Shown here: piece after piece, positions 9,376 to 18,180 of the stretch | Layout of the letters: each line of letters starts with the position of its first letter | Numbering within the stretch: the first letter of the stretch is position 1 | From: AC-69 sp963751665 | GTDB taxonomy: Bacteria > Actinomycetota > UBA4738 > HRBIN12 | Assembly (NCBI GenBank): GCA_963751665.1 | Contig: CAVVVF010000001.1 | Location: 124,001 to 188,000 of the forward strand | Length of the DNA stretch: 64,000 bases | Reading direction: 5' to 3' | Translations under genes and position numbers: made by a program | Notes under the pieces: generated by a model | Told to the model about the DNA's origin: nothing | The model's input: the letters and a program-made list of their open reading frames with translations, nothing else | The model's database searches: none

Positions 9376-9936
9376 ATGCGCCGGTCCGTGCTCGTGCTGG
9401 TCGTAGGAGCCATGCTCGTCCTGGCCGCCGCCGGGCCAGCGTTGGCGAAGACCCCACCATTCACCGTCGCGCTCTCCACGACCCGGCCACAGCCGGGCGA
9501 GACGGTGAACGTGACGGTCCGGTTCTGGAACGATCGCGAGCACACGAAGCCGGCCACCTGGCCGGACGGCCGGGCGGTGCGGGACCTGTTGTGGGCGGTC
9601 CCGGTGGACGCCGGCGGGAACACCGACCTAGACGCCGCGGTCTCCATCACCGTCCGGCGGGTCGGGCCGGCGGAATACCGAGGAGTGGTGACGCTGGCCA
9701 AGGCCGGCTCCTACGTGTTGGTCCCGTTCTCGGTCGAGGGCGGCTTCGACGCGCCGGCGGGTTATCCGCAACCGATCGCCCTCGACGTCACCGCGGCCTC
9801 GCCGGCCGAGCATGCCCCTGCTGGTTCGGGCGCTGGTCCGTGGCTCCCGATCGCACTCGTCGCGGCCGGCGCCGGCCTGCTCGGGGCGCTCGGTGCGCGG
9901 CGCGCGCGCAGGGCGCGCGCGCCGCACGCCGCATGA
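9376..9936 (+). CDS. Secreted, membrane-anchored protein of unknown function
   Basis: ATG 9376 is preferred over an in-frame ATG at 9304 because AAGGAGG (9363-9369) lies 6 bases upstream and the protein then opens with a signal peptide (MRRSVLVLV, hydrophobic core, cleavage after ALA at residue 24). The middle is a beta-rich domain (PQPGETVNVTVRFWND) resembling extracellular Ig-like domains. A C-terminal hydrophobic segment (LPIALVAAGAGLLGALGA) plus an Arg-rich tail predicts anchoring with most of the protein outside the cell. It is inserted between rimM and trmD. No function assigned. Confidence 0.75.
   Translation: MRRSVLVLVVGAMLVLAAAGPALAKTPPFTVALSTTRPQPGETVNVTVRFWNDREHTKPATWPDGRAVRDLLWAVPVDAGGNTDLDAAVSITVRRVGPAEYRGVVTLAKAGSYVLVPFSVEGGFDAPAGYPQPIALDVTAASPAEHAPAGSGAGPWLPIALVAAGAGLLGALGARRARRARAPHAA
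9899..9923 (+). terminator. Perfect 11-bp GC hairpin at the end of the secreted-protein gene
   Basis: GGCGCGCGCGC / GCGCGCGCGCC with a 3-base loop, lying inside the last codons of the secreted protein and 25 bases before the trmD -10 box. No U-run follows. GC hairpins without a U-tract can act as terminators in actinobacteria; it may instead be only a result of Arg/Ala codon choice. Confidence 0.35.
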
Positions 9937-9947
9937 TCGGGCGCTGC

Positions 9948-9953
9948 TAGCCT
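9948..9953 (+). promoter_or_regulatory. Extended -10 box of the trmD promoter (leaderless)
   Basis: TGCTAGCCT with only 6 bases between the -10 box and GTG 9960, so the message should start at or very near the start codon. It shares the 14-mer CGGGCGCTGCTAGC (9938-9951) with the smc promoter. Confidence 0.65.
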
Positions 9954-9959
9954 GCGCGT

Positions 9960-10631
9960 GTGCGCATCGACGCCCTGACGATCTTCCCCGGCATCTTCGA
10001 GAGCCCGCTCCGCGAGAGCCTGCTCGGCAAGGCCATCGAGGCCGGCATCCTCGACGTCCGGGTGCACGACATCCGCGACTTCACCACCGATCGCCACCGG
10101 CAGGTGGACGACGAGCCCTACGGCGGGGGGCCGGGGATGGTGATGAAGCCCGAGCCGGTCTTCGCCGCTGTCGAGTCGCTCGGAGAGGGACCGAGGCGGG
10201 TGATCCTGCTGTCGCCCGCCGGACGCCGGCTGGACCAGGCTCTCGCCCGCGAGCTGGCGAAGGAGCCATGGCTGGTCCTGATCAGCGGCCGGTACGAGGG
10301 CGTCGACGAACGCGTCGTTGAGGGCCTCCCGGCCGAGGAGATCTCGATCGGCGACTACGTGCTGTCGGGCGGGGAGATCCCGGCGCTCGTCCTGCTCGAG
10401 GCGGTCACCCGCCTGGTCCCGGGCGTCGTTGGGAGCGAGGAGTCGCTGGAGCGGGAGTCGTTTGAGGAGGGCACCCTGGATCACCCGCATTACACGCGCC
10501 CGAGCGAGTTCCGCGGCATGCGGGTTCCGGACGTGCTGCTCTCGGGCAACCACGCCGAGGTCGAGCGGTGGCGACGGGAGGCCGCCCTGGAGAAGACCCG
10601 CCGTAACCGTCCCGACCTGCTGAAAGGCTGA
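9960..10631 (+). CDS. trmD: tRNA (guanine-37-N1)-methyltransferase
   Basis: SPOUT methyltransferase that makes m1G37 in tRNAs reading CNN codons, preventing frameshifting. Intact, 223 residues. Visible motifs: MRIDALTIFPGIF at the N-terminus, YGGGPGMVM, LISGRYEGVDERV and the trefoil-knot segment YVLSGGEIPAL that binds S-adenosylmethionine. Start GTG 9960 fits the -10 box spacing. Stands among ribosomal genes in the usual order. Confidence 0.97.
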   Translation: MRIDALTIFPGIFESPLRESLLGKAIEAGILDVRVHDIRDFTTDRHRQVDDEPYGGGPGMVMKPEPVFAAVESLGEGPRRVILLSPAGRRLDQALARELAKEPWLVLISGRYEGVDERVVEGLPAEEISIGDYVLSGGEIPALVLLEAVTRLVPGVVGSEESLERESFEEGTLDHPHYTRPSEFRGMRVPDVLLSGNHAEVERWRREAALEKTRRNRPDLLKG

Positions 10632-10655
10632 CCGGGAGCGTCCCGACCCGGCTGC

Positions 10656-10661
10656 TATCAT
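10656..10661 (+). promoter_or_regulatory. Extended -10 box of the rplS promoter
   Basis: TGCTATCAT; TATCAT ends 13 bases before ATG 10675, giving a leader of about 6 nt without a Shine-Dalgarno sequence. rplS may thus be transcribed separately from trmD. Confidence 0.5.
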
Positions 10662-10674
10662 CGGGACTCCCGCC

Positions 10675-11115
10675 ATGAACAAGACCGATCTCGTCGACAA
10701 GCAGTACCTGCGCTCGGACATCCCGCCGTTCCGGCCCGGAGACACCGTCAAGGTGCACGTCCGGGTGGTCGAGGCGGGCCGGGAGCGCGTGCAGGTGTTC
10801 CAGGGCGTCGTGATCCGGCGCCAGGGCGGGGCGCTCCAGGAGACGTTCACGGTCCGCAAGGTCTCCTTCGGCGTCGGGGTGGAGCGCACGTTCCCCGTGC
10901 ACTCGCCGTCCATCGCCAAGCTCGAGGTGGTCACCCGGGGCAAGGTCCGCCGGGCCAAGCTGTACTACCTGCGGGAGCTGCGAGGGAAGAAGGCGCGGAT
11001 CCGGGAGCGCCGGGTCGGCGCCGAGGAGCTGGCGGCGGTCCAGGCCGCTCGAGGCCGAGGGAAGGCGAGGGTCCGGAGGAGCCCGGCGAGCTCGAGGCCG
11101 TCGAAGCGCCCGTAG
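10675..11115 (+). CDS. rplS: 50S ribosomal protein L19
   Basis: Intact 146-residue L19 at the 30S-50S interface. The core (FRPGDTVKVHVRVVEAGRER, VFQGVVIRRQGG, FPVHSPSIAKLEVV) is about 115 residues; a basic, Arg/Ala/Ser-rich tail of about 25 residues follows. The tail is longer than in many bacteria but of a type common in actinobacteria. Confidence 0.96.
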   Translation: MNKTDLVDKQYLRSDIPPFRPGDTVKVHVRVVEAGRERVQVFQGVVIRRQGGALQETFTVRKVSFGVGVERTFPVHSPSIAKLEVVTRGKVRRAKLYYLRELRGKKARIRERRVGAEELAAVQAARGRGKARVRRSPASSRPSKRP

Positions 11116-11195
11116 CGCCCGTAGGCGCGCCGAGGCGGAGACCGGTCGAGGTCCCCCGACACTGCGGCGGCCGACGCCGAAAGCCAGGGCTAGGC

Positions 11196-11935
11196 GTGGC
11201 CGAGCCGCGGCCGGACTCCGCCGAGCCCGCCTCGGCCGATCCTCGCACCGCCACCGCGACACCCCTCCCGGGGGACGAGTTCGTCCTAGGGCCCAAGGCC
11301 CCCGAGACGCGGCCACCCGCGCCGCCCACGAGCGCGGGCCGAAGGGACCGGGGCCTCCTGGCCTTCCTCCGCGAGCTCCCCGTCCTGATCCTCCTGGCCT
11401 TCGCGCTCGCGCTCGTCCTCAAGACCTTCGTGGTCCAGGCGTTCTACATCCCGTCGGGCTCCATGGAGCCCACGCTCATGCCCGGCGACCGGGTGCTGGT
11501 GAACAAGGTCCTGTACGACGCCGCACCGGGACGACATCGTCGTGTTCGAGGACCCGTCCGGGCAGCAGCCGGACCGCGGGGTCGTCGGGGGGTTCCTGCA
11601 CTGGCTGTCGGAGGGACTGGGCTTCGCCCGGCCCCCGAACGAGGACTTCATCAAGCGGGTGATCGGGCTTCCCGGGGAGACGCGTGGAGCTTCGGCGACG
11701 GCAACACTCTACGTGGACGGCGAGCGGATCTCCCGAGCCCTACCTGAGGGGCCCTCCCGACACCCGGCCGTACGGGCCGAAGACGGTCCCGCCGGACAGC
11801 CTGTTCGTCCTGGGCGACAACCGCCTGTACTCCAATGACTCGCGGTTCGGGCTGGGGTTCGTCCCCATCGACAAGGTCGTGGGCAAGGCGTTCGTCACCA
11901 TCTGGCCGCCCTCCCGGATCGGGTGGCTGCACTAG
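11196..11935 (+). CDS. lepB: Signal peptidase I (frame broken by several indels)
   Basis: Membrane serine protease that removes signal peptides from secreted proteins. A proline-rich cytoplasmic N-terminus is followed by one TM helix (LPVLILLAFALALVLKTF), the catalytic Ser in PSGSMEPTL, the catalytic Lys region FIKRVIGLPGE, and the C-terminal LFVLGDNRLYSNDSR. Five shifts fall between 11520 and 11735. Four are cured exactly by removing a single C (11683, 11696, 11709, 11734), giving the continuous order GET-VEL-R-DG-NT-YVDG-ERIS-EPYL. GTG 11196 is the likely start. The last 13 bases overlap rnhB. Confidence 0.92.
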
Positions 11936-12570
11936 ACCTCGACCTCGGGCGCTACGAGCGCCGGCTGCGCGAGCAGGGCTTCCGCGCCATGGCCGGCGTG
12001 GACGAGGCGGGGCGGGGGGCGCTCGCCGGGCCGCTGGTCGCCGCGGCCGTGATCCTGCCCGAGGACTTCGACCTCGAGGGCGTGAACGACTCGAAGGTCC
12101 TCACGCCGCTCCAGCGAGACGAGGCATACGCCCGGATCGTGGCCGGGGCCCTGGCTACGCGTGGTGCAAGGCCACGCCGACGCGGATCGACCGCCGGGGG
12201 CTGCACAAGTCCAACCTGTGGCTGCTTCGCCGGGCGGTGTGCACCTTCGCCTGCCACCGGACTACGTGCTGATCGACGGCGTTCCCGGTCCGGCGGCATC
12301 CCGGCGACCAGCCTGGCCATCAAGAAGGGCGACGCCGTGACGGCCTGCGTCGCCGCGGCGTCGATCGTGGCCAAGGTCACCAGGGACCGGATGATGCAGC
12401 GCTACCATCGTCGGTACCGCAAGTACGGGTTCGACCACAACAAGGGCTACGGCACGCGCGAGCACTGGCGACGTCCTGGACCGCCTGGGCCCCACGCCGA
12501 TCCACCGCCTGTCGTTCAAGGGCGTGGGTGAGAACGGAACCGTGGACGTCGAGACCGTGGAGGACCCGTG
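11923..12570 (+). CDS. rnhB: Ribonuclease HII (frame broken by several indels)
   Basis: Cleaves RNA in RNA-DNA hybrids, including single ribonucleotides in DNA. The N-terminal catalytic motif MAGVDEAGRGALAGPL, then IDRRGLHKSNL, YVLIDG, KKGDAVTACVAAASIVAKV and YRKYGFDHNKGYGT appear in order across several frames, with shifts near 12155, 12240, 12290 and 12469. At 12469 removing one C (TGG-C-GACGTC) restores the C-terminus ending DVETVEDP. The stop overlaps the DUF2469 start. Confidence 0.9.
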
Positions 12571-12882
12571 AACGAGGGCGACGACATCGAGCGGTTCGAG
12601 GAGGAGCGCGAGCTCGAGCTGTACCGGGAGTACCGCGACGTCGTGCCCATGTTCACCTACGTCGTGGAGACCGAGCGCCGGTTCTACCTGGCCAACGTGG
12701 TGGACGTGCAGCAGCGGGAGGATGGGTGGGTGGAGGTGCGCCTGTCCGACGCGTGGGTGTGGGACATGTTCCGCCCCGCCCGGTTCGTCTCCAACGTCCG
12801 GGTCATGACCCGCCGCGACGTGAACGTCGAGGAGCTCCGCCGCGACGAGGCCATGCCGGGGGATCCGACGCTCGAGACCTGA
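12568..12882 (+). CDS. DUF2469 family protein
   Basis: Intact 104-residue acidic protein (MNEGDDIERFEEERELELYR at the start, then VPMFTYVVETERRFYLAN and DAWVWDMFRPARFV). It matches the DUF2469 family, found almost only in actinobacteria next to rnhB, as here. Function unknown. Its presence is one of the best taxonomic clues in the window. GTG start at 12568 overlaps the rnhB stop. Confidence 0.85.
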   Translation: MNEGDDIERFEEERELELYREYRDVVPMFTYVVETERRFYLANVVDVQQREDGWVEVRLSDAWVWDMFRPARFVSNVRVMTRRDVNVEELRRDEAMPGDPTLET

Positions 12883-12914
12883 GTGTCGGTGGGCCGTCGT
12901 AGCGTCGGCCCGCC

Positions 12915-13287
12915 GTGGACGGGACCGCCGTGCCCGCTTCCCGCGCGTCGCTCGGCCGCGCGGGCGAGGACGCCGCCGCTGCCGTGTACGAGAGGCGTGG
13001 GTTCCACATCGTCGCGCGCAACTGGCGAGTGTCGTCTCGGCGAGCTCGACCTCATCGTCGAACGCGACGGGCTGTTCGTGTTCTGTGAGGTCAAGGCGCG
13101 GCGTGGAAGCCGCTTCGGCGGCGGCTACGAGGCGGTCACGGACCTGAAGCGACGGAAGCTTCGGCAACTGGCCGAGATCTTCATCGCCACCGCTCGCATT
13201 CCAAACGGGAACGTGCGGTTCGACGTGGCGAGCGTTCACATCGGCCCGAGGGGGGCGAGCGTCGAGCTGTTCGAGGACGCATTCTGA
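12915..13287 (+). CDS. yraN: YraN/UPF0102 family putative endonuclease-fold protein (one indel)
   Basis: Small Holliday-junction-resolvase-like fold of uncertain role. LGRAGEDAAAAVYERRGF is in one frame and CRLGELDLIVERDG, FVFCEVKARRG in the next; a single inserted base near 13027 (between CGA and TGT) separates them. Start is GTG 12915 or GTG 12930. The trio yraN-comM-dprA is conserved in actinobacteria and includes the DNA-uptake genes that follow. Confidence 0.85.
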
Positions 13288-13304
13288 GTGTCACTGCCGC
13301 GCGC

Positions 13305-13310
13305 TAGGGT
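13305..13310 (+). promoter_or_regulatory. -10 box upstream of comM (leaderless)
   Basis: TAGGGT ends 6 bases before GTG 13317, the same spacing as at trmD. No Shine-Dalgarno sequence. Confidence 0.45.
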
Positions 13311-13316
13311 CGCGCG

Positions 13317-14856
13317 GTGTACGGGCGTGTCATCGGGATCACCGTCGTCGGTGTGCGCGGTCACCACCTCGCGGTCGAGGCGCATATCGGGCGAGGGCTT
13401 CCCTCGCTCACGTTGACCGGCCTGCCCGGCGCGCCCGTGCAGGACGCGCGCGATCGCATCCGGCCCGCCGTCGAGAGCTCGGGTTTGGAGTGGCCGCTCC
13501 GAAGGATCGTCGTGAACCTGTCCCCTGGGAATCTCCGCAAGGAGGGGCCGGGCCTCGACCTCCCCATCGCCATGGGCGTGCTGGCCGCCTCGGCGCAGGT
13601 CCCCGGTGACCGGCTGGCCCGGTACTCGTTCTTCGGGGAGCTATCGCTGAAGGGTGGCCTGGTGGCCACCCCGGGCGTGCTCTCGGTGGCCATCGCGGCG
13701 GCGCGAGCCGGCCTGGAAGGTGTCGTGGTGCCCGCGGCGAACGCCGGTGAGGCCGCGCTGGTCGAGGGGTTGCGGGTCGTCGGCGTCCGTAGCCTGACCG
13801 AGGTCGCCGGGTTCCTCCGCGGCACGTGGGATCCGCCCGACGCCCGATGCCGGCGCCCCAGCCGAACCAGCCCGAGCACGGGGTGGACTTCGCCGAGGTC
13901 CGGGGGCAGGCCCAGGCCAGGCGGGCGCTGGAGGTCGCGGCCGCCGGCGGGCACAACGTGCTGCTCGTCGGTTCACCCGGCGCGGGCAAGACCATGCTGG
14001 CCCGGCGCCTGGCCACCATCCTCCCCGGCCTGTCCCGGGAGGAGGCCCTGGAGGTCACGCAGCTTCATTCGGTGGCCGGCATGCTGCGAGGGTGGAGGGT
14101 TGGTGCGGGTCGCGGCCGTTCCGGTCGCCCCACCACTCGATCTCCTCGTCGGCTCTCCTCGGTGGCGGAAGCGGCTTCGTCAGGCCCGGGGAGGTATCGC
14201 TCGCTCATCACGGGGTCCTGTTCCTCGACGAGCTGACCGAGTTCCGCCGCGACGCGGTGGAGTCGCTCCGCCAGCCGCTCGAGGACGGACGGGTCGTGGT
14301 GACGCGAGTAGCAGGGTCGGTCGAGTTCCCCGCGCGGTTCACGCTCGTCGCGGCGACCAACCCATGCCCGTGCGGCTACGAGGGCGATCCCAAACGCCAG
14401 TGCCGGTGTCCTCCACACCGGGTGGAGCTGTACCGCCAGAAGCTGTCGGGGCCGCTCCTCGATCGCATCGACATCCGTCTCGTCGTGCCGCGCCTGTCCA
14501 AGCGAGAGCTCCTGGGCGAGACCGCCGGCGAGGCGTCCTCACCGATCCGGGCTCGGGTGGGGAGGCCCGGGCCCGCCAGCGGCACCGGTATGCGGCGCTC
14601 GGGTTCCCGTGCAATGCCCAGCTTCCCGGGCCGGTGGCCCGGCGACAGGCCAGGATGTCCTCCGGCGGGCACGACGTTCTGGCCGGCGCTGTCGACGCCT
14701 TGAGCCTCACCGGCCGGGGATTCGATCGAGCCATCAAGGTCGCGCAGGACCGTCGCCGACCTCGCCGGCGCGGAGGAGATCGCCGCCGGGCACATGGCCG
14801 AGGCGCTCACGTATCGGATGAACCTGTCCGAGGGAAGCCTGGCCCGTGCGGGCTGA
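13317..14856 (+). CDS. comM: YifB/ComM family Mg-chelatase-like AAA+ ATPase (frame broken by indels)
   Basis: Hexameric helicase-like ATPase; ComM drives branch migration during natural transformation. The N-terminal Lon-like domain (RVIGITVVGVRGHHLAVEAH; VVNLSPGNLRKEGPGLDLPIA) is followed by Walker A GSPGAGKTMLARRLATILP, Walker B LFLDELTEF, ATNPCPCGY with cysteines, and the C-terminal segment ALSLTGRGFDRAIKVA. Shifts lie near 13850, 14087, 14110, 14553 and 14745; at 14745 removing one C (GCG-C-AGG) restores the end. The stop TGA 14854-14856 lies inside dprA. Confidence 0.92.
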
Positions 14857-16016
14857 CGGTGCGGTCGACCGCGGAGATCGACGGACCGACCCGCCGGAGG
14901 CGTTCGCGGAACCGTCCATCTCGGTGGCCGCCGGGCTTCGCCGACGGTGAGGCGGATCGAAAGGCGCTGCTCGTCCTGATGGCGCTGCGCGGCATCTCGC
15001 CGCTCAAGCTGCTGGAGGTGGCCGACCGAGAGGGAACGGCGGTGGCCACCCTCGAGGCGATCCGTGGGGGAAGGGCCGGCAGCGACGCGGATCGCGAGTT
15101 CGCACGGGAGCTCGACCCCGACGCCATCGACCGCGCGCTCGTCGCATGCGGCGCGAGCCTCGTGCCGTTCGGATCGTGCCGAGTACCCGCCGCAGCTCGA
15201 GAACCTGGAGGATCCACCGGCGGCCCTCTTCGTCAAGGGCCGGCCGCTTCCCCCGCGCGACCGAGCCGTGGCGATCGTGGGGGCTCGGAACTGCTCCGAG
15301 CTCGGCCGGGAGCTGGCCACGGCCATCGGACGTGACCTCGCATCATCGGGGATGTGCGTCGTGAGCGGGGCGGCCCGCGGCATCGACGCCGCCGGCCACG
15401 AGGGAGCGCTCGATGCGGGTGGCCACACCATCGCGGTGCTCGGGTGCGGCATCGACCAGGCCTATCCGAGGTTGAGCGCTCGATTGATCGGGCGGATCGC
15501 GGAGACCGGCACGTTGGTGAGCGAGTATCCGCCGGGGGTCCCCCCGAACCGTACCGGTTCCCGGCCCGCAACCGGATCGTGGCGGCCATGTGCACCGGCC
15601 TGGTGGTGGTGGAGGGGGCCGAGGGAAGCGGCTCGCTGATCTCGGCCGAACACGCGCTGGATCTGGGTCGTGACGTGTTCGCCGTCCCGGGGGCCATCAC
15701 CAACCCCCTGGCCCACGTTCCCCACGTCCTGATCCGGGAGGGAGCGACGCTGATCCGCGGGGTGGACGACCTGATGCGGGACCTGAAGCTCGGGCCCGGG
15801 GGAAGCGGAGAGCTCCCGCTCCGGCTTGACCTGACGCTGGCCGAGCAGGCCGCCCTCGATCTGGTCATCGGACCGGTCTTGCCCGAGAAGGTGGCGAGAG
15901 GGCTGGGTGTCTCCGTGCCGGAGGTGCTCCCGCTCCTCTTTGGCCTGGAGCTGAAGGGCCTGATCAGAAGCGTCGGTGGTCGGTTCGAACCTCGTCTGAG
16001 GGCCAGATCGACCTAG
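14846..16016 (+). CDS. dprA: DNA-processing protein DprA/Smf (frame broken by indels)
   Basis: Single-strand DNA-binding protein that loads RecA during transformation. An N-terminal helical domain (RKALLVLMALRGISPLKLLE) is followed by the Rossmann fold (AVAIVGARNCSELG, CVVSGAARGIDAAGHEGAL, VLGCGIDQAYPRLS, PYRFPARNRIVAAM, LVVVEGAEGSGSLISAEHAL) and a C-terminal winged helix (VARGLGVSVPEVLPLL). GTG 14846 overlaps the comM stop by 11 bases. Shifts: an extra C at 14936 (GCCGGG-C-TTCGCC), one near 15183, and a C-run at 15540-15545 that seems one base short. Confidence 0.9.
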
Positions 16017-16170
16017 GGACCTCGCCGCACCGTCTCGGTTCTCCAGGCGCCGTCGGCCCATCCGGGGTGGCGTGAGCAGATGTCCGTCCGAGGGCCGTTG
16101 GGGGGACAGAAAGCGGCGCAGGTTCGTGGGAAGCTTGAATGCCCCTTCCCCCGTTGGTACAAGGGCACCC

Positions 16171-16191
16171 GACGACGACGACGACGACGAC
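16171..16191 (+). repeat. Seven tandem GAC triplets upstream of xerC
   Basis: (GAC)7, 13 bases before the xerC ATG and just before its ribosome-binding site (GGAAGGA). Triplet slippage here would change the spacing of upstream elements but not a reading frame if xerC starts at 16204. If an upstream GTG at 16072 were used, the tract would encode seven Asp residues. The rest of the 16017-16203 gap shows no clear promoter. Confidence 0.7.
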
Positions 16192-16203
16192 CTGGAAGGA
16201 CGG

Positions 16204-17133
16204 ATGCAAGCGCGGGAGGACCTTCCCCATCCCGAGGCGGAGCTGATCGGCGAGTTCGCCGATCACCTGGCACTCGAGCGGCACCTGGCCGAGCACACCG
16301 TGGCCGCCTATCGGCGGGACCTCGAGCAGCTGGCCGTGTTCCTGTCGCGCCAGCGGCGCTCGCTGGCCTCGGCCACCTATCCGCTGCTCCGGCGGTTCCT
16401 GGCACAGCAAGTGACGCTGGGCTACGCGCGGGCGTCGATCGCGCGAAGGGTCGGGGCCATCCACACCTTCTACCGGTGGGCCGCGGCCAGGGGGATCGTG
16501 AAGGCCGATCCGGCCGCCATGCTGGGGCGGCCGAAGGTGGCCAACCGGCTGCCCACGGTGCTCAGGCCCAAGGAGGCCGCCGGCCTGGTCGAGGCACCGG
16601 AACCCGCATCGCAGGACGACGTGGGACGGGCGGTGGCCCTCCGTGACCGGGCGGTTCTGGAGCTGTTGTACGGCTCGGGCCTTCGGGTGGGCGAGGTCAG
16701 CACGCTCACGCTCGACCGGATCGACCTGGACCGGGGCCGGGTCCGGGTGATGGGCAAGGGCTCGAAGGAACGCGACGTGCCGCTGTCGGACTTCGCGGTG
16801 GAGGCCATCCGCGACTATCTCCGCCGCGGCCGAGCGCCGCTCGCCGCCGACGGGTCCGCCGCGCTGTTCTTCAATCGCAAGGGTAAGCCGCTCGGCGTGC
16901 GTGACATCCGGGTCCTGGTGGGCCGGTACGGCTCGGGGAAGCTGTCCGGGCGGCGTGTGACCCCGCACACGCTCAGGCACTCGTTCGCCACGCACCTGCT
17001 CGAAGGGGGAGCCGACATCCGAGTGGTGCAGGAGCTCCTTGGTCACTCGAGCGTCGCCACGACCCAGCGGTACACACACGTATCGCGGGCCCGGCTGTTC
17101 GACGCCTACCGGCAGAGCCACCCGAGGGCGTGA
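16204..17133 (+). CDS. xerC: Tyrosine recombinase XerC
   Basis: Site-specific recombinase acting with XerD at dif to resolve chromosome dimers. Intact, 309 residues from ATG 16204. N-terminal SAM-like core-binding domain (LALERHLAEHTVAAYRRDL), then the catalytic residues: Arg in GSGLRVGEV, Lys in VMGKGSKERDV, HTLRHSFATHLLE (His-x-x-Arg), LLGHSSVATTQ and the nucleophile Tyr in TQRYTHV. GGAAGGA lies 5 bases upstream of the start. The stop overlaps the sigma-factor GTG. Confidence 0.94.
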   Translation: MQAREDLPHPEAELIGEFADHLALERHLAEHTVAAYRRDLEQLAVFLSRQRRSLASATYPLLRRFLAQQVTLGYARASIARRVGAIHTFYRWAAARGIVKADPAAMLGRPKVANRLPTVLRPKEAAGLVEAPEPASQDDVGRAVALRDRAVLELLYGSGLRVGEVSTLTLDRIDLDRGRVRVMGKGSKERDVPLSDFAVEAIRDYLRRGRAPLAADGSAALFFNRKGKPLGVRDIRVLVGRYGSGKLSGRRVTPHTLRHSFATHLLEGGADIRVVQELLGHSSVATTQRYTHVSRARLFDAYRQSHPRA

Positions 17134-18077
17134 TGGGGGCGAAGGCGAGCGCGAACGGGAAGGCCGCACCCGCGAAGGGGGCCAAGCCCGACAAGCCCGC
17201 GTCGGGGATGAAGGCGTCGGTCAAGGCGGCCCCGGCGACCAAGGCCGTCGCACCGCTCAAGCCCGCGGCTAAGGCGGCCGGGCGATCCGTGACGGTCCTG
17301 CCGGACCCGGCCAAGGCGCCGCTGGACGAACTCGCCGCACTGTGGGCCGACTTCAAGGCGACCGCGTCCCCTCAGGCCCGGGAGCGGCTCATCCTGCATT
17401 ACGCACCGCTCGTGAAGTACGTGGCCAGCCGGGTCGCCACCGGCCTTCCGGCGACCGTCGAGCAGGCCGACCTGGTCTCGTACGGGATGTTCGGGTTGAT
17501 CGACGCCCTCGAGAAGTTCGAGCCGGCCCGGGGGAACAAGTTCGAGACCTACGCGATCCCCCGGATCAAGGGCGCCATCATCGACGAGCTGCGTGCGATG
17601 GACTGGGTACCACGATCCGTTCGGTTCAAGGCCCGCGGGATCGAGAAGGCGTACTCCGACCTCGAGTCGATGATGAAGCGAGCCCCGAGCGAGAAGGAGG
17701 TCGCCGCGCGCCTCGGTGTCACGCTCAAGGAGCTCCACGACGTGATCACGCAGATCTCGTTCGTGTCCGTCCTGGCCCTTGACGAGCTGCTGTCGGTTGG
17801 GAGCGACCGGGGGGAGCAGGTCTCGCTCCTCGACACGCTGGCCGACCGGGGGAGCGACGTCTCGATGGGGCTGGAGGGGCAGGAGACCCGGGGCCTGCTG
17901 GCCGCGGCCATCAACTCACTCTCTGAGCGCGAGAAGATCGTCGTCACCCTTTACTACTTCGAGGGGCTGACCCTGGCGGAGATCGGCGAGATCCTGGGGG
18001 TCACCGAATCCCGGGTGTGCCAGATCCACACCAAGGCCGTGAACCAGCTCCGGCTGCAGCTCGTCGAGGTCGAGTAG
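17130..18077 (+). CDS. whiG: WhiG/FliA-type RNA polymerase sigma factor
   Basis: Sigma-28 family factor of 315 residues. Region 2 (RERLILHYAPLVKYVASRVA, YGMFGLIDALEKFEP, FETYAIPRIKGAIIDELR), region 3 and region 4 with its helix-turn-helix (GLTLAEIGEILGVTESRVCQ) are all present. About 60 N-terminal residues are Lys/Ala/Pro-rich and probably disordered. In Streptomyces whiG, also near dprA, controls sporulation; in motile relatives the homologue drives flagellar genes. No flagellar or sporulation gene is nearby, so the regulon is unknown. GTG 17130 overlaps the xerC stop; ATG 17133 is an alternative start. Confidence 0.88.
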   Translation: MMGAKASANGKAAPAKGAKPDKPASGMKASVKAAPATKAVAPLKPAAKAAGRSVTVLPDPAKAPLDELAALWADFKATASPQARERLILHYAPLVKYVASRVATGLPATVEQADLVSYGMFGLIDALEKFEPARGNKFETYAIPRIKGAIIDELRAMDWVPRSVRFKARGIEKAYSDLESMMKRAPSEKEVAARLGVTLKELHDVITQISFVSVLALDELLSVGSDRGEQVSLLDTLADRGSDVSMGLEGQETRGLLAAAINSLSEREKIVVTLYYFEGLTLAEIGEILGVTESRVCQIHTKAVNQLRLQLVEVE

Positions 18078-18132
18078 GGCCGGCTTCATCCGCGATGTGA
18101 CCCACCTCACTGCGGTCGAGGCCATCTCCCGC

Positions 18133-18138
18133 TAGCGT
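18133..18138 (+). promoter_or_regulatory. -10 box of the M23 peptidase-like gene
   Basis: TAGCGT, about 42 bases before ATG 18181. Unlike most promoters here it leaves a leader with a strong Shine-Dalgarno sequence (AGGAGG, 18171-18176). Confidence 0.45.
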
Positions 18139-18180
18139 TCGCCGGGTTCGACGACTGGTTCGGCGAAGACAGGAGGTCCG

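Noticed and set aside
16171..16191. (GAC)7 as part of a CRISPR or iteron array
   Set aside because: A simple triplet tract with no spacers; no repeat-spacer pattern exists anywhere in the window.
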